A stretch of DNA of 64,000 nt, from assembly GCF_036370855.1 (NCBI RefSeq), contig NC_088099.1, positions 143,671,017 through 143,735,016 of the forward strand. Direction: 5' to 3'. This stretch comes from Dromaius novaehollandiae (Eukaryota; Chordata; Aves; Casuariiformes; Dromaiidae). This document shows positions 1 to 14,289 of this stretch, piece by piece. The notes beneath the pieces are model-generated. The model ran no database searches, had not been told where the DNA came from, and saw nothing but the letters and a program-made list of their open reading frames with translations. A program made the translations under genes and the position numbers. Position 1 is the stretch's first letter. Each line of letters opens with the position of its first letter.

Positions 1-2110
1 AACGTTGCTGTCAGGGTAGGCTTCTTAGGAGTCATCTACTTCACAAGTGCGTGGGCTTTGAAACCTCCACATTGCTGTTTGCAGGCTGTTTTCTGGGTAG
101 CAGAGAGCACTGAAGAGTTGTGCATGTTTTGTCTTCAGCAATGCAGTCAATGCAGTCTTACTCTTTCCTCTGGTGTGTGGAACTGGCATTTAAACACTTA
201 CACCCTCTCTTAGCATATCTCTGGCATCAGCTCAATCAGTTATCCCTTGCTCTCTGTTCTAGCCCAGTATGAGAGGAGAATCCAGCCCTCGACATTTCTC
301 CTGGCACAGAAGTACAAAGATGCGAGCCTCAGGCCCGTGCTTTGCGATGTACAAAGGGCCTGTTCCCATTAAAGCCAATAGCAAACTGCCCTGGGGCCAC
401 ACTGTGAACTTCCTTTTTCCCTTTCTATGTGGTGGGGGAAGCAAGAGCAGCTTGAGCCCAGCCTGCCGTGTGCGCAAGGTGTCTGAGAGCGAGGCACCCG
501 CATCCCGGGCTGTTCCTGCAGGCTCAGCAGCTGGGCGAGTGGTGACCGAGCAGCACATGCAAAAGCAGAGCTGCTGCCAGGCAAGCCCGTGGCTGGCCTC
601 GCTCTCCCTTACACAGGGCACAGAAAGGCAGGGGTGACGTCTGCAGCGACTGGCTGCTGCAAGCATAGTGATACTGTATGCAACAGCCACTGGCTGCTAA
701 TCAGGAGTCCAGGACATCCAGGCTGTGGCTTCACCATCTCCAGGGAGAGTAAAAGAGACTGAAATGAAAGTCAACTCTTAAGGCTGAGTGTGTTATAGCG
801 GCCAAACCCAAACAGGACCCATACCCCAGTGTGCCAAAGCAAGCAAACTGATCAATCACAATGTATGGTTTAGATGCTCACACTGCAGCCTGTGCTCTTT
901 CCATGAGGAGCCAAGACTCCCCAGGTTCAGATTTCCCCTTCTCAGACTGCAAGCAGGATGCTGTTGTCTGCTCTCATGGAGAAATCAAGAACTACAAGAA
1001 TACTGCCTTACTTGCATACTGGCACCATTTACTGATGTGCCAAAACTTCCCATATATATAAAAGAAGCACAAGGCCTTGAAAGTATGAACGATGGGAGCC
1101 TGACAGTATGTTCAAGCACCCTTGTGATCTAATATCATATGAGCAATTGTTCCTAAGGCTCTAATAGCCAAGTTCCCAACATGAATAGAAATACGCTGAA
1201 TTAGTTATATTTGTTTGGTTTCTGTTAGTTACCTTACAGTACCCACAAAGCAGTCAAATAGCTTTTGCAAGCTGCTATTTAGTTGCTTCACCCCAGTAAA
1301 GACTAGTTATACTAGTCCTAAGAAGTTTACCTACATCCTTTCAGCCGTTATTATCTTGCCAAACTGGAGACTGGCGCCAATCTTATGCTGGTTAGTTCTT
1401 GCCCTGTCTTGTTTCATTCACCTGGCATTGTAGCTCTTTTTTCAAGGATTCACATTTCATTTGCATAGGAATGTTAATGGAGTAATTTCACAAATAACCG
1501 CCCAGCTTAACCCTACCATGCCTTTAGGAAAAGTTCTCTCCACTGTGAAGACATTCTGGTGTTTCCTTTCTTTTCCACTGGCTCACAAAGGCATAAAAGA
1601 GAGCGATAAATATTCTTCTTGTACCACTTTCAGAAACAGTGGCTTTGACAATAAGAAAACAAATCCAGTGTTTGTTATCTATCTTCTCCTAAATTTGTAA
1701 ATCCTCTTTTCTAGATGGATAAAAGAAGAGTGAGACCAGAACAGGTAGAATCTCATTTCTAGCAAACCTCTGGGATGTGAATTTAGTGACCGTGGTGTTT
1801 AGCACATATGGCTGAGGGCAGTGCCACATTGAGGGCTGTGTTTGCTGGGCTTTTTACACATTTCAAATTAGGCAATAATGGGAATTTATAAAGAATAAAC
1901 AAACCTGGAAGTGGAAAATCCCAAATCTCTCCAGTCCTACCAGTGGGATACAGAATCAAGCTCTCCTGTGTTTCTTCTTTTTGTTCCATGTAATTTTTGT
2001 ATTCTTGGCCACACTGTCGTGTGTTCCCCATTTCAGCAGAGAGAGTAGAAAATGTTTCTTTCTCCTGGAAATAGTCTGTAACTTGTTGGTTTCTCCCAGG
2101 AGATGGGAGA

Positions 2111-2156
2111 TGTGTGTTTGGGCCCCTCCAGGTGAGCAGAGGGGTCCAAACACACA
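2111..2156. repeat. 18-bp inverted repeat (hairpin) with 10-nt loop
   Basis: The left arm TGTGTGTTTGGGCCCCTC (2111-2128) is the reverse complement of the right arm GAGGGGTCCAAACACACA (2139-2156), except at one position. That position is a G opposite a T, which would be a G-U wobble in RNA read from the + strand. The loop is CAGGTGAGCA. Pairing stops at the outer ends, so the stem is shorter than a typical microRNA precursor. No gene context or known family was recognised. Confidence 0.85.
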
Positions 2157-5100
2157 GAGGGGCGCACTCTCCAGGTATATGTTCCTTGCACCGGACACCA
2201 CTCTTCAGCACTAAAGAGAAGCCAATGCCTGTTTCCTCTTATTCCATCCTTCATACCTGCTTTCTCTTTTACAATGAGCTGTGCAGAAAGACTGTGCTTT
2301 GTCAAAGTTAATGAGATATTTATTCTACATTTGATCTCTGCATTTAAAGCTTAATTATTGCCCTAGAAAGCTCCAGTCCTTGGAAACCAACACCTTTGTG
2401 TAAGTGCAAGATGGACTCCTCAGCTATTTTATACTACATGAGAAGAGCGCCATGTCAGTTCAGGTTAGGAGGTAGCTCCAATTATTGTGAGTCAGTCAAT
2501 CATATGTTTTCTTCAATTGTTCTCTATCCCCACTCTCATCTTCCTCCTTCCTTCTTGCTCCCTTTTAAGCCTCTCTCCTGCCTTGCTCCTTAACACACCT
2601 GTGAGGACACAGGGCTGAGATGCATAGTCTCTGGGCCTTGAGAGATCCTCCAACCCCTCGGAGAAAGATTTCCTTTCCAGGATGGCACTTCCCCATTTGG
2701 TTTACAGTTCCCCTCCAGAGATGCTGCCAGGCTGCCTGCATGATGTGCTATGCCCCTAGCGGGGCACTGTCCATCCCCTGGGTCACTTGCCCATCTCTGT
2801 GGGGGCTGCCTTCCCTGGCACATAGCTATGGGCCTCAAGGGAAACAAAGGTAGCAGGCCCAGAAACCCCAAGAGAAGCAAAAAGGAACATTGCAAGCACA
2901 GTGCAAACACCTATCTGCTCATTTAAGAGTCAGGAGTCCAAACATCCTGACCGGGATAAAAAGACAAGGTGTCCATACTCCGGAGGAGGGTTGGCAGGAC
3001 CAGAGAAGAACCAACCTGGTGATGGAGCGGGGGCCTCAGCTGCCCCTGAGGGGCTGTTAATGGTCACCCCATCTCTAGCGTCTGCTCCTAGACACCCCTG
3101 GGAGCCAGCCTCATGCTCATGTTCATGCTCTCTTCTCTCTATCTGCACATGGAGAAGAGAGAGCACAGTTCTCAAATATTGCAGTCAGCTCCAGTTTCAA
3201 GAAAATGCAGCCTCTGGGGTTTTGTGCAACCCAAGACGAGCTGATCAATACCTAGAGCACTCTGCAGTGGGGCAGAAGGAGGACCAAACCCTGGCATCTG
3301 ATCCCAGTCCTCTCCCCTCTTTGCTAAATACTTTAGCTTATGAGTTGTGAGATGCAGAAGAGGACCAAAAGCCAGCCCAGACCTTTCCCAAAGATGAAGA
3401 CTACCTTTCTCCAGAGCACATATGCGCCATTCTGCAGCAGCTTCCAGATATGTCAACCTGGCTTAGCATGAGCTGGGATGTGGGGAAGGTCCGAGCCTGG
3501 CGGCTCCTCCGGCAGGACACAGCGCCCCACACTGAGGCAGAATAATGAGAAGGCACCATCTTCTCTGGCACCTCCTGCCAGCTCAGGTAAGATGGGAGTA
3601 CCAAGATCTCACGCTATTGAGTGAAAGGTATGTTTGAGCAAAGAGAGCAAGTAATGCATCAGGTCAAAAGATTTCTGCCAGGTGGGATGCTAAGTAGCAA
3701 AGGCCAAACCTTCTGACTGTGTCAGTAGAGAACGTTATGCTGAGTTGCACTAAATATTAACATAAAGAGAAACAGCATCAGCAGGACCAAGCTCTCTCTG
3801 AATCAAGTCTCTCTGCAGGGACCTGCTTGTGCATCAGGCCTTGCTGCAGGGATTGCAGCAGCTTCCAGTTCTGGCTGCAGCTCATCATGTTGGTCTTCTC
3901 CCACACTGAGGTCAGACGTGGTTGGCAAGCACCTTCTCTGTTGCTGAGGAGAGCGGCGAGGTCACTTGGGGTGAGAATCCCAAGACCTGTTAGGCAGGAA
4001 GCTGAATGTTCTTCTGGAAATGTTCTTCTGGGCCATGTGATTTCACAAGGAGGCAGGGTAAATGGGTCACAGGGAGGTGTAAAGAGTGACTGTTCAAGCG
4101 TCAGCAGTGAATGTTTGCACTGGGTTGTATTTTTGAGGTCAGGCTTATGTATATTCTTTTAGCTTTATATAGTCATTTCTGTAAAGAGAAAATTATCCAT
4201 GTCTAATGCATTTTAACATTTTAATAAATTCTTCATCAGAGAGTTTCTCTGAATAATTTAATAAGGCCAAACCAATGTTTTTAGCATGACCAATGAGTAT
4301 ATAAATATTAAATTGTGATACAATAACCAAAACACTGGTACTCCATCAACAAGTCTCATTCATGGGTCTTTCCAACCTACTCTAAAGTTAGTGGAGTGGT
4401 TACAACTCATCAAACAAAAATAGATATTACTGTGGCCAAGATGAAACTTTCCTAAAAGTAGCTGCAGGCCTCTCACACACTGTAGCTACATTTAAGAGAG
4501 GTGAGTGTCTGTCCAAACCAATGCTACGATTACAGTTATTCAGAAGGAAAAGAATACTCAACTACTGCACATCAGTTTGAGGTAACTTGGTGAAAGTAAA
4601 TTCAAAGAATATGCATGGCTCAATTTTGCAAAGCTTGATTTTTAACATATATTTTGACATAACATAGCTGTTCTTCTATTGGTCATTTAGCCCAAAACAA
4701 TTCAAAATTTCCTGGTTTCCTAAAGAAGCAGTAAAGAAAACAGCAGCCAGCCCTCCCCCAGCATCACAGGAAGGGAAGAAAGCTGTTGGGCTGTACACAC
4801 CAACCCGTTCTCCTCCCAGTGCAGGATTACTCAGTACTGTACATTTGCGTTCAGGCTTATCAGAAGAGCTTCAGGTTATGACCTTCTATAGTTTCCTGCT
4901 GAAAACTCCTCCACTCTTGGAAAAAATTTCTTTTTTAATGTTTGTCTTAATTATCTTTTGCTGTACTATACTATTAGCACTATTCCTTGAGCCATATCAT
5001 TCTAAGCATCTATATCCTACAATAGCTAGTGTCAAATCCTACACATTTAATGCAAAGGGAAACAAAAAGCTGTCTTATAAAGCAGTAAAGACTGCTTTGG

Positions 5101-5766
5101 AGTCTGCTTTTAGTCTTATAACCTATGCACCTTACCTTCTCCCATATTGCTCAAAGGTAGCTTAGCTGAATTACGCTTAAGGATGAGGTTATGGCAGAGC
5201 TGTGCGGTCTGGTTACCTGTGAGCAGGTGCTCTTTTCTCTCCGCAAGGAACACTACCTATGGCAAATTGTCTAATCCTGGGTCTCCTTTCCCATTCCTTT
5301 CTTCTGCCCACATATGGCTACCGCCTTTTTCATAACGATACTTCGTTCTGTCTTTCTTTCTTTTGAGAGCGGGTGGTTATATGATATTAAAAGACAGCCC
5401 ACAAGAGTAGAGGGTCTGATTACTAGTGAGCCAGCTGAGGAGGTTTAGGCCTGAGCTTCCAGAGCTTAAAAGCACACTGCAAAAGAAAGCTGTCATGTCT
5501 TCCTCCAGCCATGCTTTTTCTATTTAATTTGTATTTCTGCTTTGGGCTGAGAGGTAACATTTGCTTTTAAAAACAGAAAAGAAAGCAAGCTTGGCTAACT
5601 CTTGAGCTTTGCCTGAGGCAGCTCAGTGGCAGCCTTCTGGGGGTGACAGGTCCAGTGGCTGCGAGCGGTTCAGTACAGAGCCTCTCAGCTTTTACTTGGT
5701 AGCCCAGAGTAAGGCAGTGATGTTCTTTTTGTGAGCCCTGCCTATAATAAATTGTAAGCTTCTAAA

Positions 5767-5782
5767 AAACAAACAAACAAAC
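5767..5782. repeat. (AAAC)4 microsatellite
   Basis: Four perfect copies of AAAC follow a short A run. The tract is small and probably neutral. Confidence 0.9.
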
Positions 5783-8700
5783 AACAGTAAAAATAAAGGA
5801 GACTCTCAGATTATTAAACAGAAGATTATTCTGTTGCAACAGCAAGGTTAAATCATTCAAAATGTAATCATCACCCTGAAAGGTGCCTCTGGTTACAACT
5901 CCGACACAAGGAGGAGAAACTCCTTTAGGAAGTGTCGGGACATGCCCAGCAGTGGCAATGTGTAATGTTTCCTGTTATCATAGGATCTTCCACTAAATGT
6001 GATGGGAAAACAGCGTAAGTCCTGCTACAAAAGCATCCATGTTACATGTACTATAGTTGCAGCCCACGAGGTGGCAGAAGGAAGTGGGTATCATTGTAGG
6101 CTGCACTGGAGCCTGTTCAGGCTGCATTTCTCTTTAGCATTGGCATTTTGATTTTAGAAAAGGAAGGCAAAAGAAAAAACAACCCAAGAACAGAAGCATA
6201 TTTGACTTTCATGTATAAACCTGCCTGAGGAGAACAGGATAAGCTACCATGGGTTATTTATATACATTAAAAGCAATCAAGAGAAGTGCAGAACATAAAC
6301 AGAATGTGTGAGCTCATTTTTAGCACTACATATTTCAAAGAGGTAAGCCAGATAACAGCAAAGACCAGAAATTACTTTGTCTCCTCATAAAGCAGTGTCT
6401 CACAAGAAGATGCCCACAGACAGCACTGCTTCATACATACTGTCACTTTATCAGACCAGCTCCCTACCAAACCCTCCCATCTTGTGTGTCTGTTGGCCTA
6501 CTCTAAATCTGGTGGGAATCAGTTAAAAAATGGAGGGTGTTCAGCTCTTCAGTCTATTAATAAATCTCCTGAAGGAAAACAATTCATTGATTTATTCAGG
6601 AATACTTAAAATCAGCCTTTTTTGTCTCAGGACTTCATACAAGCTCCAGAGAAACCCCGGGTCCCAGTGAAGCTTCTGGGGAAATCCCACCACACAACTT
6701 CCCCATATAGACAGCATCTCTGAGCTTCCCTCTTTAGAGAAGATGTAGCAGTAGCATTATAGAATGGCATTGCCCACAGCCATATACTTTGGGTACTTGC
6801 TTCCTGGCAGAACTGTGCCCAAGCAGAAGGATGCTATATGTACCTTAAGCCTCTGGGTGTCCTTTTGCTAGACACCCAGTGTGTCCTGCTTCTGCTGAAA
6901 TCATCTGCTGAAGGAAAGACAGCTCATGCAAACACACAGTCTCATCCTACATGACAAAGGACTAAACTACCATTGCAAGATACAACTTTGCCCAGTTTGA
7001 TATCTCAGCAACATAGCTTTACTACTAGTTCCTTGGAAAAAGACCACAGAAAATAGAAGAATAATCTTCTTAATTCCCCCACCTTGGGGGGGACATGAGT
7101 TCTTATTATACAGACATATATACTGTCTTATTAGACAGCAGAGAACCCATGCCAAAGACCCTCTGTGTGTCTGCTGTCTTTGCAACACTATGTGTGCCCC
7201 GAAGGGAAATTGCTGATTAGAGCTCACACTGTTGAACCCAACTACAAAGCACGAAGTCTGAGGAAACCCAGTTTTATTCAGTCTGCCCCTCATTCTTTCA
7301 TAAATTGCTTCTTGGCTGGGGTCACGTGTTGTATTTCCTAGATAAAAGTGAGTGAGGTCAGCTTAAACTGTCTTTATAGTAGATCTTAATTAGGCTGCCT
7401 GTGGAATATGTCTTTCCTTACCACCATTGTTGTGACTGACTAGGCTTAGTAGCAATTCCCCGAGGAGTTTTGCTGGCTGGGCAGCAGGGCAGCAGCTCCC
7501 AGGCCATGGGGACAGGGCAGCAAGTGCCTGGAGTGGCTCTTCCTCATCAGAGTCAGCCACCAGCAAAACACCTTGCTCCACACCAGCTCTGGCGATGGGG
7601 CAATTAACCACACAGATTTAATGTTTGGAGACAGAGGGAAGTCTTTTACTACTAAAGTCACTGCGTTATTTCAATATCTAGGGGCAGAACCACCTACTTT
7701 TCTTCTCAGCTTTTAACCAGAGCAGTATTTGAAGTAAAGTCAACCATAACGAAGTAGCTCCTTGTCCCTCATGCTGCGAGGGAGCTGCCTGCAGTTTGGA
7801 CTCTTTTGATCGAGGGCCCATCGTGCAAGGTGCACACCAGCTCACCCCGTGATGGATAGTCCTGCTCACACAGCTTCCAGAAAGCACTGGAGGAAGGGGG
7901 CCCTTTTGCTTTGAGGCTATTGCAATATTTCTGCTCTTTATTTGCTTCACTAACTTAAATCCCCATAAGGCTACCCCCTAGCAGGCCTAAACAAACTCCT
8001 CAGGAACATGAGGTGCTTCTCACAGATCCAGTGCACGCATCAAGCAACCACTGCTGGTAAATGTTCTCATTCTGATGCTCTCTGGGTACCATCCTGGTTT
8101 GTTCTGCCTTTCCAAACTATAAGGCTTTCCTATTGGGGCCTGCCTGGTGCTGTTTTATCACTACAGAGCACAGTACATTTACAGCACCACTGCATAATTA
8201 ACAGCTGCTATCACCTGCTGATGACAGACATCTGCTCCAATACTCATTTGTTTCTCTTGTGCTGAAGTTTTGGGCTAATACAGATATTTCCAGCAAAAAG
8301 GAAACTAGAAGTCCATTTGTACCTGAGTTTCTTTAGACTTAGTGCCAGTGCTCTCAGATATAAAAAAGCCTTACTCCAAAAGGTTAAAAAACAGATGAGC
8401 AGCAGAACTAAGAAAGCCTGTTTTCCCTTGGATTTATAATTGGATTCTCTGGTATCTAGCAAGACACAAACTCCCACCAAAATTTGTGTAGGTGGGATGC
8501 AGTGTCTCTTCTGCATGGATTCTTAAGCGCCTAAGAGCCACAGTGCAGCTTCTGGGACCCTGGGTGGATGCTCTGTTCATAGACAGCTGCCTCCCCTGGT
8601 TAACGATTCTCTCAGATTTTGACTGAAATCAGCCAACGGGCACAAAGTCACTAGTGGGACAGACTGGATGGTTGTGTAAGCCTCCTTTTTTTGAAAATGC

Positions 8701-9960
8701 TCCAGAAAAATATATGGCCAGAGCAACTGTGTGCATGTAGCTAACTGAACTCTGAATAAGTCTACCAAGCCAATTTACCTCAGCCAGTTCAGTCTTGTCA
8801 ACAAAATGTAACTATTAATACAGGAAATGTGCCAATAAAGGCTAAGTAGCTCTGATAACATTGTGTATGAAACAGAAAGGTTAAGATAAAGTGAATGGAA
8901 AGAATTTAAAGCCCGGGGAGATCTGAGGCTGAAATGGAGCCCTGACGTACCCTGGGAGCTCTGACCTCAGCCAAGTTGTTCCTATTCTGCTTCAAAAGTA
9001 CCCTTTGCACTCCTAAAGGCGTCCCCTGAGAGGAGAGACTGCTGGTGACCAACCAAAGGGTGCTACGTTCCTCCTGAAAAGAAAGCCCTTAAAAATGCAG
9101 TCATCACCTTAATTGCTGCCTCTGTCTGTTGGCAACAGAAAAGAAATCAGAGCTACTTCTGAGTTAGTGAGATTACACAGGCTGGGCCAACGTACTGGAG
9201 AGGCAACGCCAGCGGATGTTGTGCTAGAAATAAATTGGACTCTACAGCTTGAATCGATGCCAAGGAGCAAGTTTGATCTCCAAAACAGCAGCTAACATGA
9301 AGAGAAGTTGGCAGGAAAATCTAGCAATCAGCTGTCAAGAACTGTGACACATTCTGTCGATGAGGAGCTTGGGGCCTGGTACTGCATCCTCTTACGGCGT
9401 GCAAGCTACAAATGAACAACTGCCCCTCTTTTGAATTCACTTGTGTGCCTTCTGGAAAGTGTCAAACACAGGCAACAATATTCTTACCAGCAGAGGTGGG
9501 GTGGATTTCTCCCAGTATTTCTATATAGTATATAAGACTGCATTAAACAGAACCAGACATTAGGCCAAATTGTCTGAGTGTTTGCAACCCACCTGATGCT
9601 AATGGAGTTGTGCACGTCAGTGCCAGTGAGGAATGCAGCCCATAGCATTACATAGGATTATCTCTTTTTTTAGGAAGCCTTGCCATCAAATCAAAGTTCA
9701 GAAATTCTTAGTTTCACCTTCCTTAGATATTCAAGAATAAAATTATGCACAGCTGACATTATCTATCACAACACTACTTCTTTCCTTATTCAGACTAGGG
9801 CTGGCTAAGGCTAGTTTGTGACATGTGTTGTTTGTTAGTAGACCCATTCAAAGGCAGTGCTTGAAAGGCAGCAGGGAAGACTTCACTAGAGAGCAACTAT
9901 ACTAGTGGGATCTGGGTTTAACTTCTCTAGATTCTGCTGTCTCTATGCTAGAGGTTATTG

Positions 9961-9980
9961 GAACATGTTGGAACATGTTG
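9961..9980. promoter_or_regulatory. Candidate p53/p63/p73 response element
   Basis: Two identical decamers, GAACATGTTG, lie side by side with no spacer. Against the p53-family half-site RRRCWWGYYY each matches nine of ten positions, the mismatch being the last base, and both carry a CATG core. The site is about 10.8 kb upstream of the ZNF706 start region. The match is seen directly; binding and target gene are inference. A chance direct duplication of a 10-mer would look the same. Confidence 0.4.
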
Positions 9981-12900
9981 GCACTGGGCTTCTCCACCCT
10001 GGTCTCAACCATTTATTTGAAGAAAATCAAATGTCTTTTATGGATATCACATACTTTTTGAGGATTACTGATACTGCATCAGATATCATTGCTGTGGTCT
10101 TCCTGTCACAGTATAATGGAGCAGCTGTTTCACCCTTGGGGTCTGAATAACAGAATCTTGAGACCTTTTCTAGAAGCCACCTGACACTTTTGGTCTGAAG
10201 GGTCATTACTAGACAGTGCCAGGGCAAATAACCTTAATGCTATAATCTGCTGTCCCTCTCCTCAGAACCAGTATAAGAGCTGCAGGCGCTCCAGAGCAGC
10301 CAGGCTTTCTATTGTGTGATCAAGCTGGCTTTTTTCTCTTCCAGTAAACCCCACCTAGAACACTTCATTGTAAGATTACATGAGACACAACATGCAAGTA
10401 TGTTTGCTGGTTTAATATCTTCTCTCCCTCATGCTTTGTCCTAACTGCTAAAAGCAAATATTTTTGCAGTGAGAAAGCTGCTGGCTGAAGTGATCACAGT
10501 GGATTTGCCCAGGGCAGGATGCTGATGTGTCAGGGTCTTTGTGTGTTGTACAGCACATCCCAGACCACATCCCAGCATCTAGTGCTGCAGCTGAGATTTA
10601 AGAGTGTAGATGTCCCATCATAAGACAGCTGAGGGCAGTGTATCCAGACTCTGAAGTTGGTGCACTCTAAAGGATCAGAAGAAACATGGGTGAGAGTAGC
10701 AAGCCTGGTAATCAACTGTGCCCTTCTCTGATTCTTTAGCACCGTCATGTAATTCTCCCCCAAAGCCCTGAACAAATTCACAAAGAGTCAGCCAAAGCCT
10801 TTTCTCTTGGCTGGGCTGCTCTTAGCACAAGGGTGGCTCCTTCCACCTCCTCCTATTTCCCAAGACAAATATTTCTACCTCCCTTACAGACAGGTGTGGT
10901 AAAAAGTCACCTCCAGTGCTGAGCCAGCAAAGCTGTAAGTTCTTTCCCTTATCATCACTGTTTGCCCAAGCACCTCGCCCTCTACAGTGCCTCTTCAAGC
11001 AAGGAGAGTGATGGGTCCTTGTACTGCATAAAGCACAAAGGTCGTTTCCTGACCCAGCCAGAGGTCTAATTGATGTAGTTGAAGAGCTGCAGTGCCTATA
11101 AAGAGAGTTAGTCAGCGAGGCTCTGTGCCGGTCCAGGACTAGGGAATTAGGGCTATGAGGAAAAATGGAATAGAGCTTCAGAGAAGCTACATCAGTCTGA
11201 GCCCTTCCATCAGTCTGTTTTACATGCACAGCCATATTTGGCTAGTGCTAGAGGCTCCCAAGTAAAAGATGGAGTCAAGATGTCCATAGTGGTTAATAAA
11301 CATCAGGTTCTGTCTTTTTCTTTAAAGAAATTTTGCCTGAGTGGGCAGATGGGAAGGGGCATCCAAAGAAGGATTTGGAGAAGTTCTCCAGGACTTCTGG
11401 ACATCCAGTAAATAAGTCAGGACAATGGCTCTGACAGGCCTGCTGGACATCAGCAAGACCTGGGCAAGATAGCCACACTGTGAGGCAGGTTGATTCTGCT
11501 GCACGTGCACACTAAGCCTTGTGTGTCCAGGACACAGTTCGAGAAAGCAAAGAGAGAAATACAGGCACCGTATTTATACAAGCCAATGGAAAGCATGGGA
11601 GCAGACTGGGATCAGACTGTATGAAATCTCAATAAGTAATTGTAAATGGGAAGCCATCCTCAATGCCAGGCTCTTTAGCACTGTTGGTCACACAAGGATC
11701 TGTTCTTAGCAAAACACCATTCAATACTAGTTCAGGCTCTTTGGTTTATCAAAGAGGGGGTTAAAAATGGATCTGATCCTGATTTTAAGTGATGCAAAAG
11801 AGCATAACACTTAAAGGAGAGACCTAGAGCTGAAAAGAAACGAGAGCTGGTTATGAGGTAACATGAGGTACAGACTTTACACATTAGTATTTACTGGGCT
11901 AGAATACATCAAAGATCTCATTTAAATTACCTGATTTTAAAAAAAGAGTCATTTTAAGCTTACTCTTGGTCTGTAAAGCTCATTTGAAAAGTCGTACTCT
12001 TGTAACTTAGCTAAAAAATTATAATGAACTGAAAAAAGAACTGTCTGGTACCAGAGACTTGCACATCAGTCCCAGTAGGGAACTGTTGACTTTGACAGGG
12101 CTCCCATGGGCCAAAAGACCAGGTTAGAAAACAAGGACATGATCCTGTCCATGCTCAGACAGGTGTGCAGCTTCAACACATGCCTGCCACACTCTCTCCC
12201 TATCCCTAAACCAAGATTGCAACCCCCTACCATACTTTACCCAAGCCTTCACTACTCCCCCTTGTCCAGTATACTTTTCTCCAAAAATCAGCTGTCCCAG
12301 GCTCTTTAACACTTACCTGCATCGTCCCAACATCTACAGTAACAAATAACTCTAGCATTGCAAAGGCACAGACGAAAGGCTCAGTCTTGCCTGACTAGAG
12401 ATGTGCGCTGAGTGTTTTCACAGAAGCATAATTCATCCTCTTTGGTTTCCTCCTGCAGTTTCTGTGTAAAAGCCAGGCAGAAAGAATGTGAGGCTAAAGG
12501 ACAGAGTAAAAAAGCAGCCTTCTGCCTGTGCTGCTTGGACATCTGCCATATAACAGGAAAGGGGATTTTCATTCCTTGATCCCATGGCAGACTGAGTATC
12601 TTAAGAGTAAACCTATGAGCATCTAGTGAGACATGACTGTGTCCTTTGTATATCCATGTTAAGTAAGCTGCAGTAATTCTGACAAGCAGTGCTTACGTTC
12701 CACTTCACTGCCCTACAAGTAATGTCTTTTGTCTTTACGTAGCCGCAGCGTTTGGCATTGCTGGCTGCTTCCAGAAACATGCTTTCTGTTCTGCTCCTGT
12801 ATCCCACTGCACATTGCGCTGCCACTGCACTTCGTGCACTCTGGGATCTTTTGCAGAAAGCAATAGGATCCAGTGGACTGGTGCAAACTAAATCATTCCC

Positions 12901-14289
12901 CTGATTTCTCTTGCCAGGTCCCATTTATCCCCTAGTGTTTTTGAGTCAGACCTTACTATGTTCAAAGCACTGTCAGCAGCTGGCAGGAAACACTGGCAAG
13001 CAGAACAATCCTCACAGCTCTCTTTGCAGCAGGCTCTTTGGACTCCTGCCTTTAAGACATGCGGTGACTTCAGAACCATGGTAATAGGGCATCTGAGAAG
13101 GAAAAAGTTGAAAGCCAGCAGATGTTTCTCACTGATCTCCTCCTGAAGCAGGAGATTGCTGGGGCTAAGCCAGCACTGCAGACCTGGGAAAACCAGCAGT
13201 GTGTGGCACTGTAGGATGTCCAAGGCTGCTTTCCTTCAGCAGGATACGTCCTGCAGCTGCAGAGCCCATATCTGAGATGCCCTTCAGGGTGGACGATGGT
13301 GTGGCTGTGGTGGTCCCTGCCACTCATTGGTACCAGGCAGTAGCATAGCAGTTTAGAGCTAATGTCTTGGCTACGGCAGTGCAGGTGGGCATGGCTAGCA
13401 GAAAGGCACTTGTCCCAAACACTGCTGGCCAAAAAGCCAAGCTTTACAGGGGAAGGTATTAATGGGTTTGTGCTTGGGGCTTGCTCTGGCACAGGGGAGA
13501 GAGCAGAATTAGTTCCTCACTTCAGCCTGTCCTGATCATTCTCCTACTCTGTCCTCTTTCAGAGACCTCAGTCCTTTCCTCTTATAACTGTTGAGATCTA
13601 ATTAAAACAAACCAATGCAACAGTTGCCCTGGACAGAGCAACTAATTCCCAGCTTTTCCTTCTTGCTCTTCACGGATTTCTACCGCTTCCAACTCACACC
13701 ATTGCATTTATCATCTTGCCATTGCTTTTCTTAGCAGGAATGCAGCATTTCCTGGCTCTTCCTCTCCAGGGCAAACATCAGTTAAGCCGTCATTCCCCAG
13801 TAGCTTGCCAACTGGGTTAACTGCACTTCTCAGATATGCGGCTCTCAGGAGCGGGCATTATTTTATTTCTTCCTGGCTTGTAGGCTCCAACAGACTTTCC
13901 ACTTCTGTGTGCTGACTCTTTGTTCTCATTCAGGGATGTCTCATTCTGGGATGTGACCTTGCCTTCTGCTTCCTTGTCAAGCAAAAGATTTCATGTGCTA
14001 TTTGCATAGCAGAAAGAACTTTCCACTCTGCCCTTAGTAATTTTAGAAAGGCAATGAAATCTGCATGTGAATGACTGCAGTGAAGAAGCTGGCTGTGGAT
14101 AAGAAGTAACTGCCCCTTTTGCAAGGTACACTAAGCAGCTATAATATTTTCTAGTACAAGGATGAAGCCTTGCAGATAGGCTGAAGAAGGAAGCAAGTAG
14201 AGCTGGCAGATGTTTTGAGGAACCTCAAGGAAGAGGCATCTTTGGGAAGTGCAACCACTCAAAAGCACAGACGGGGATGTATTGACCTC

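Noticed and set aside
1053..1064. Good TATA-box match (TATATATAAAAG)
   Set aside because: No exon, initiator or open frame follows; AT-rich matches are expected by chance.
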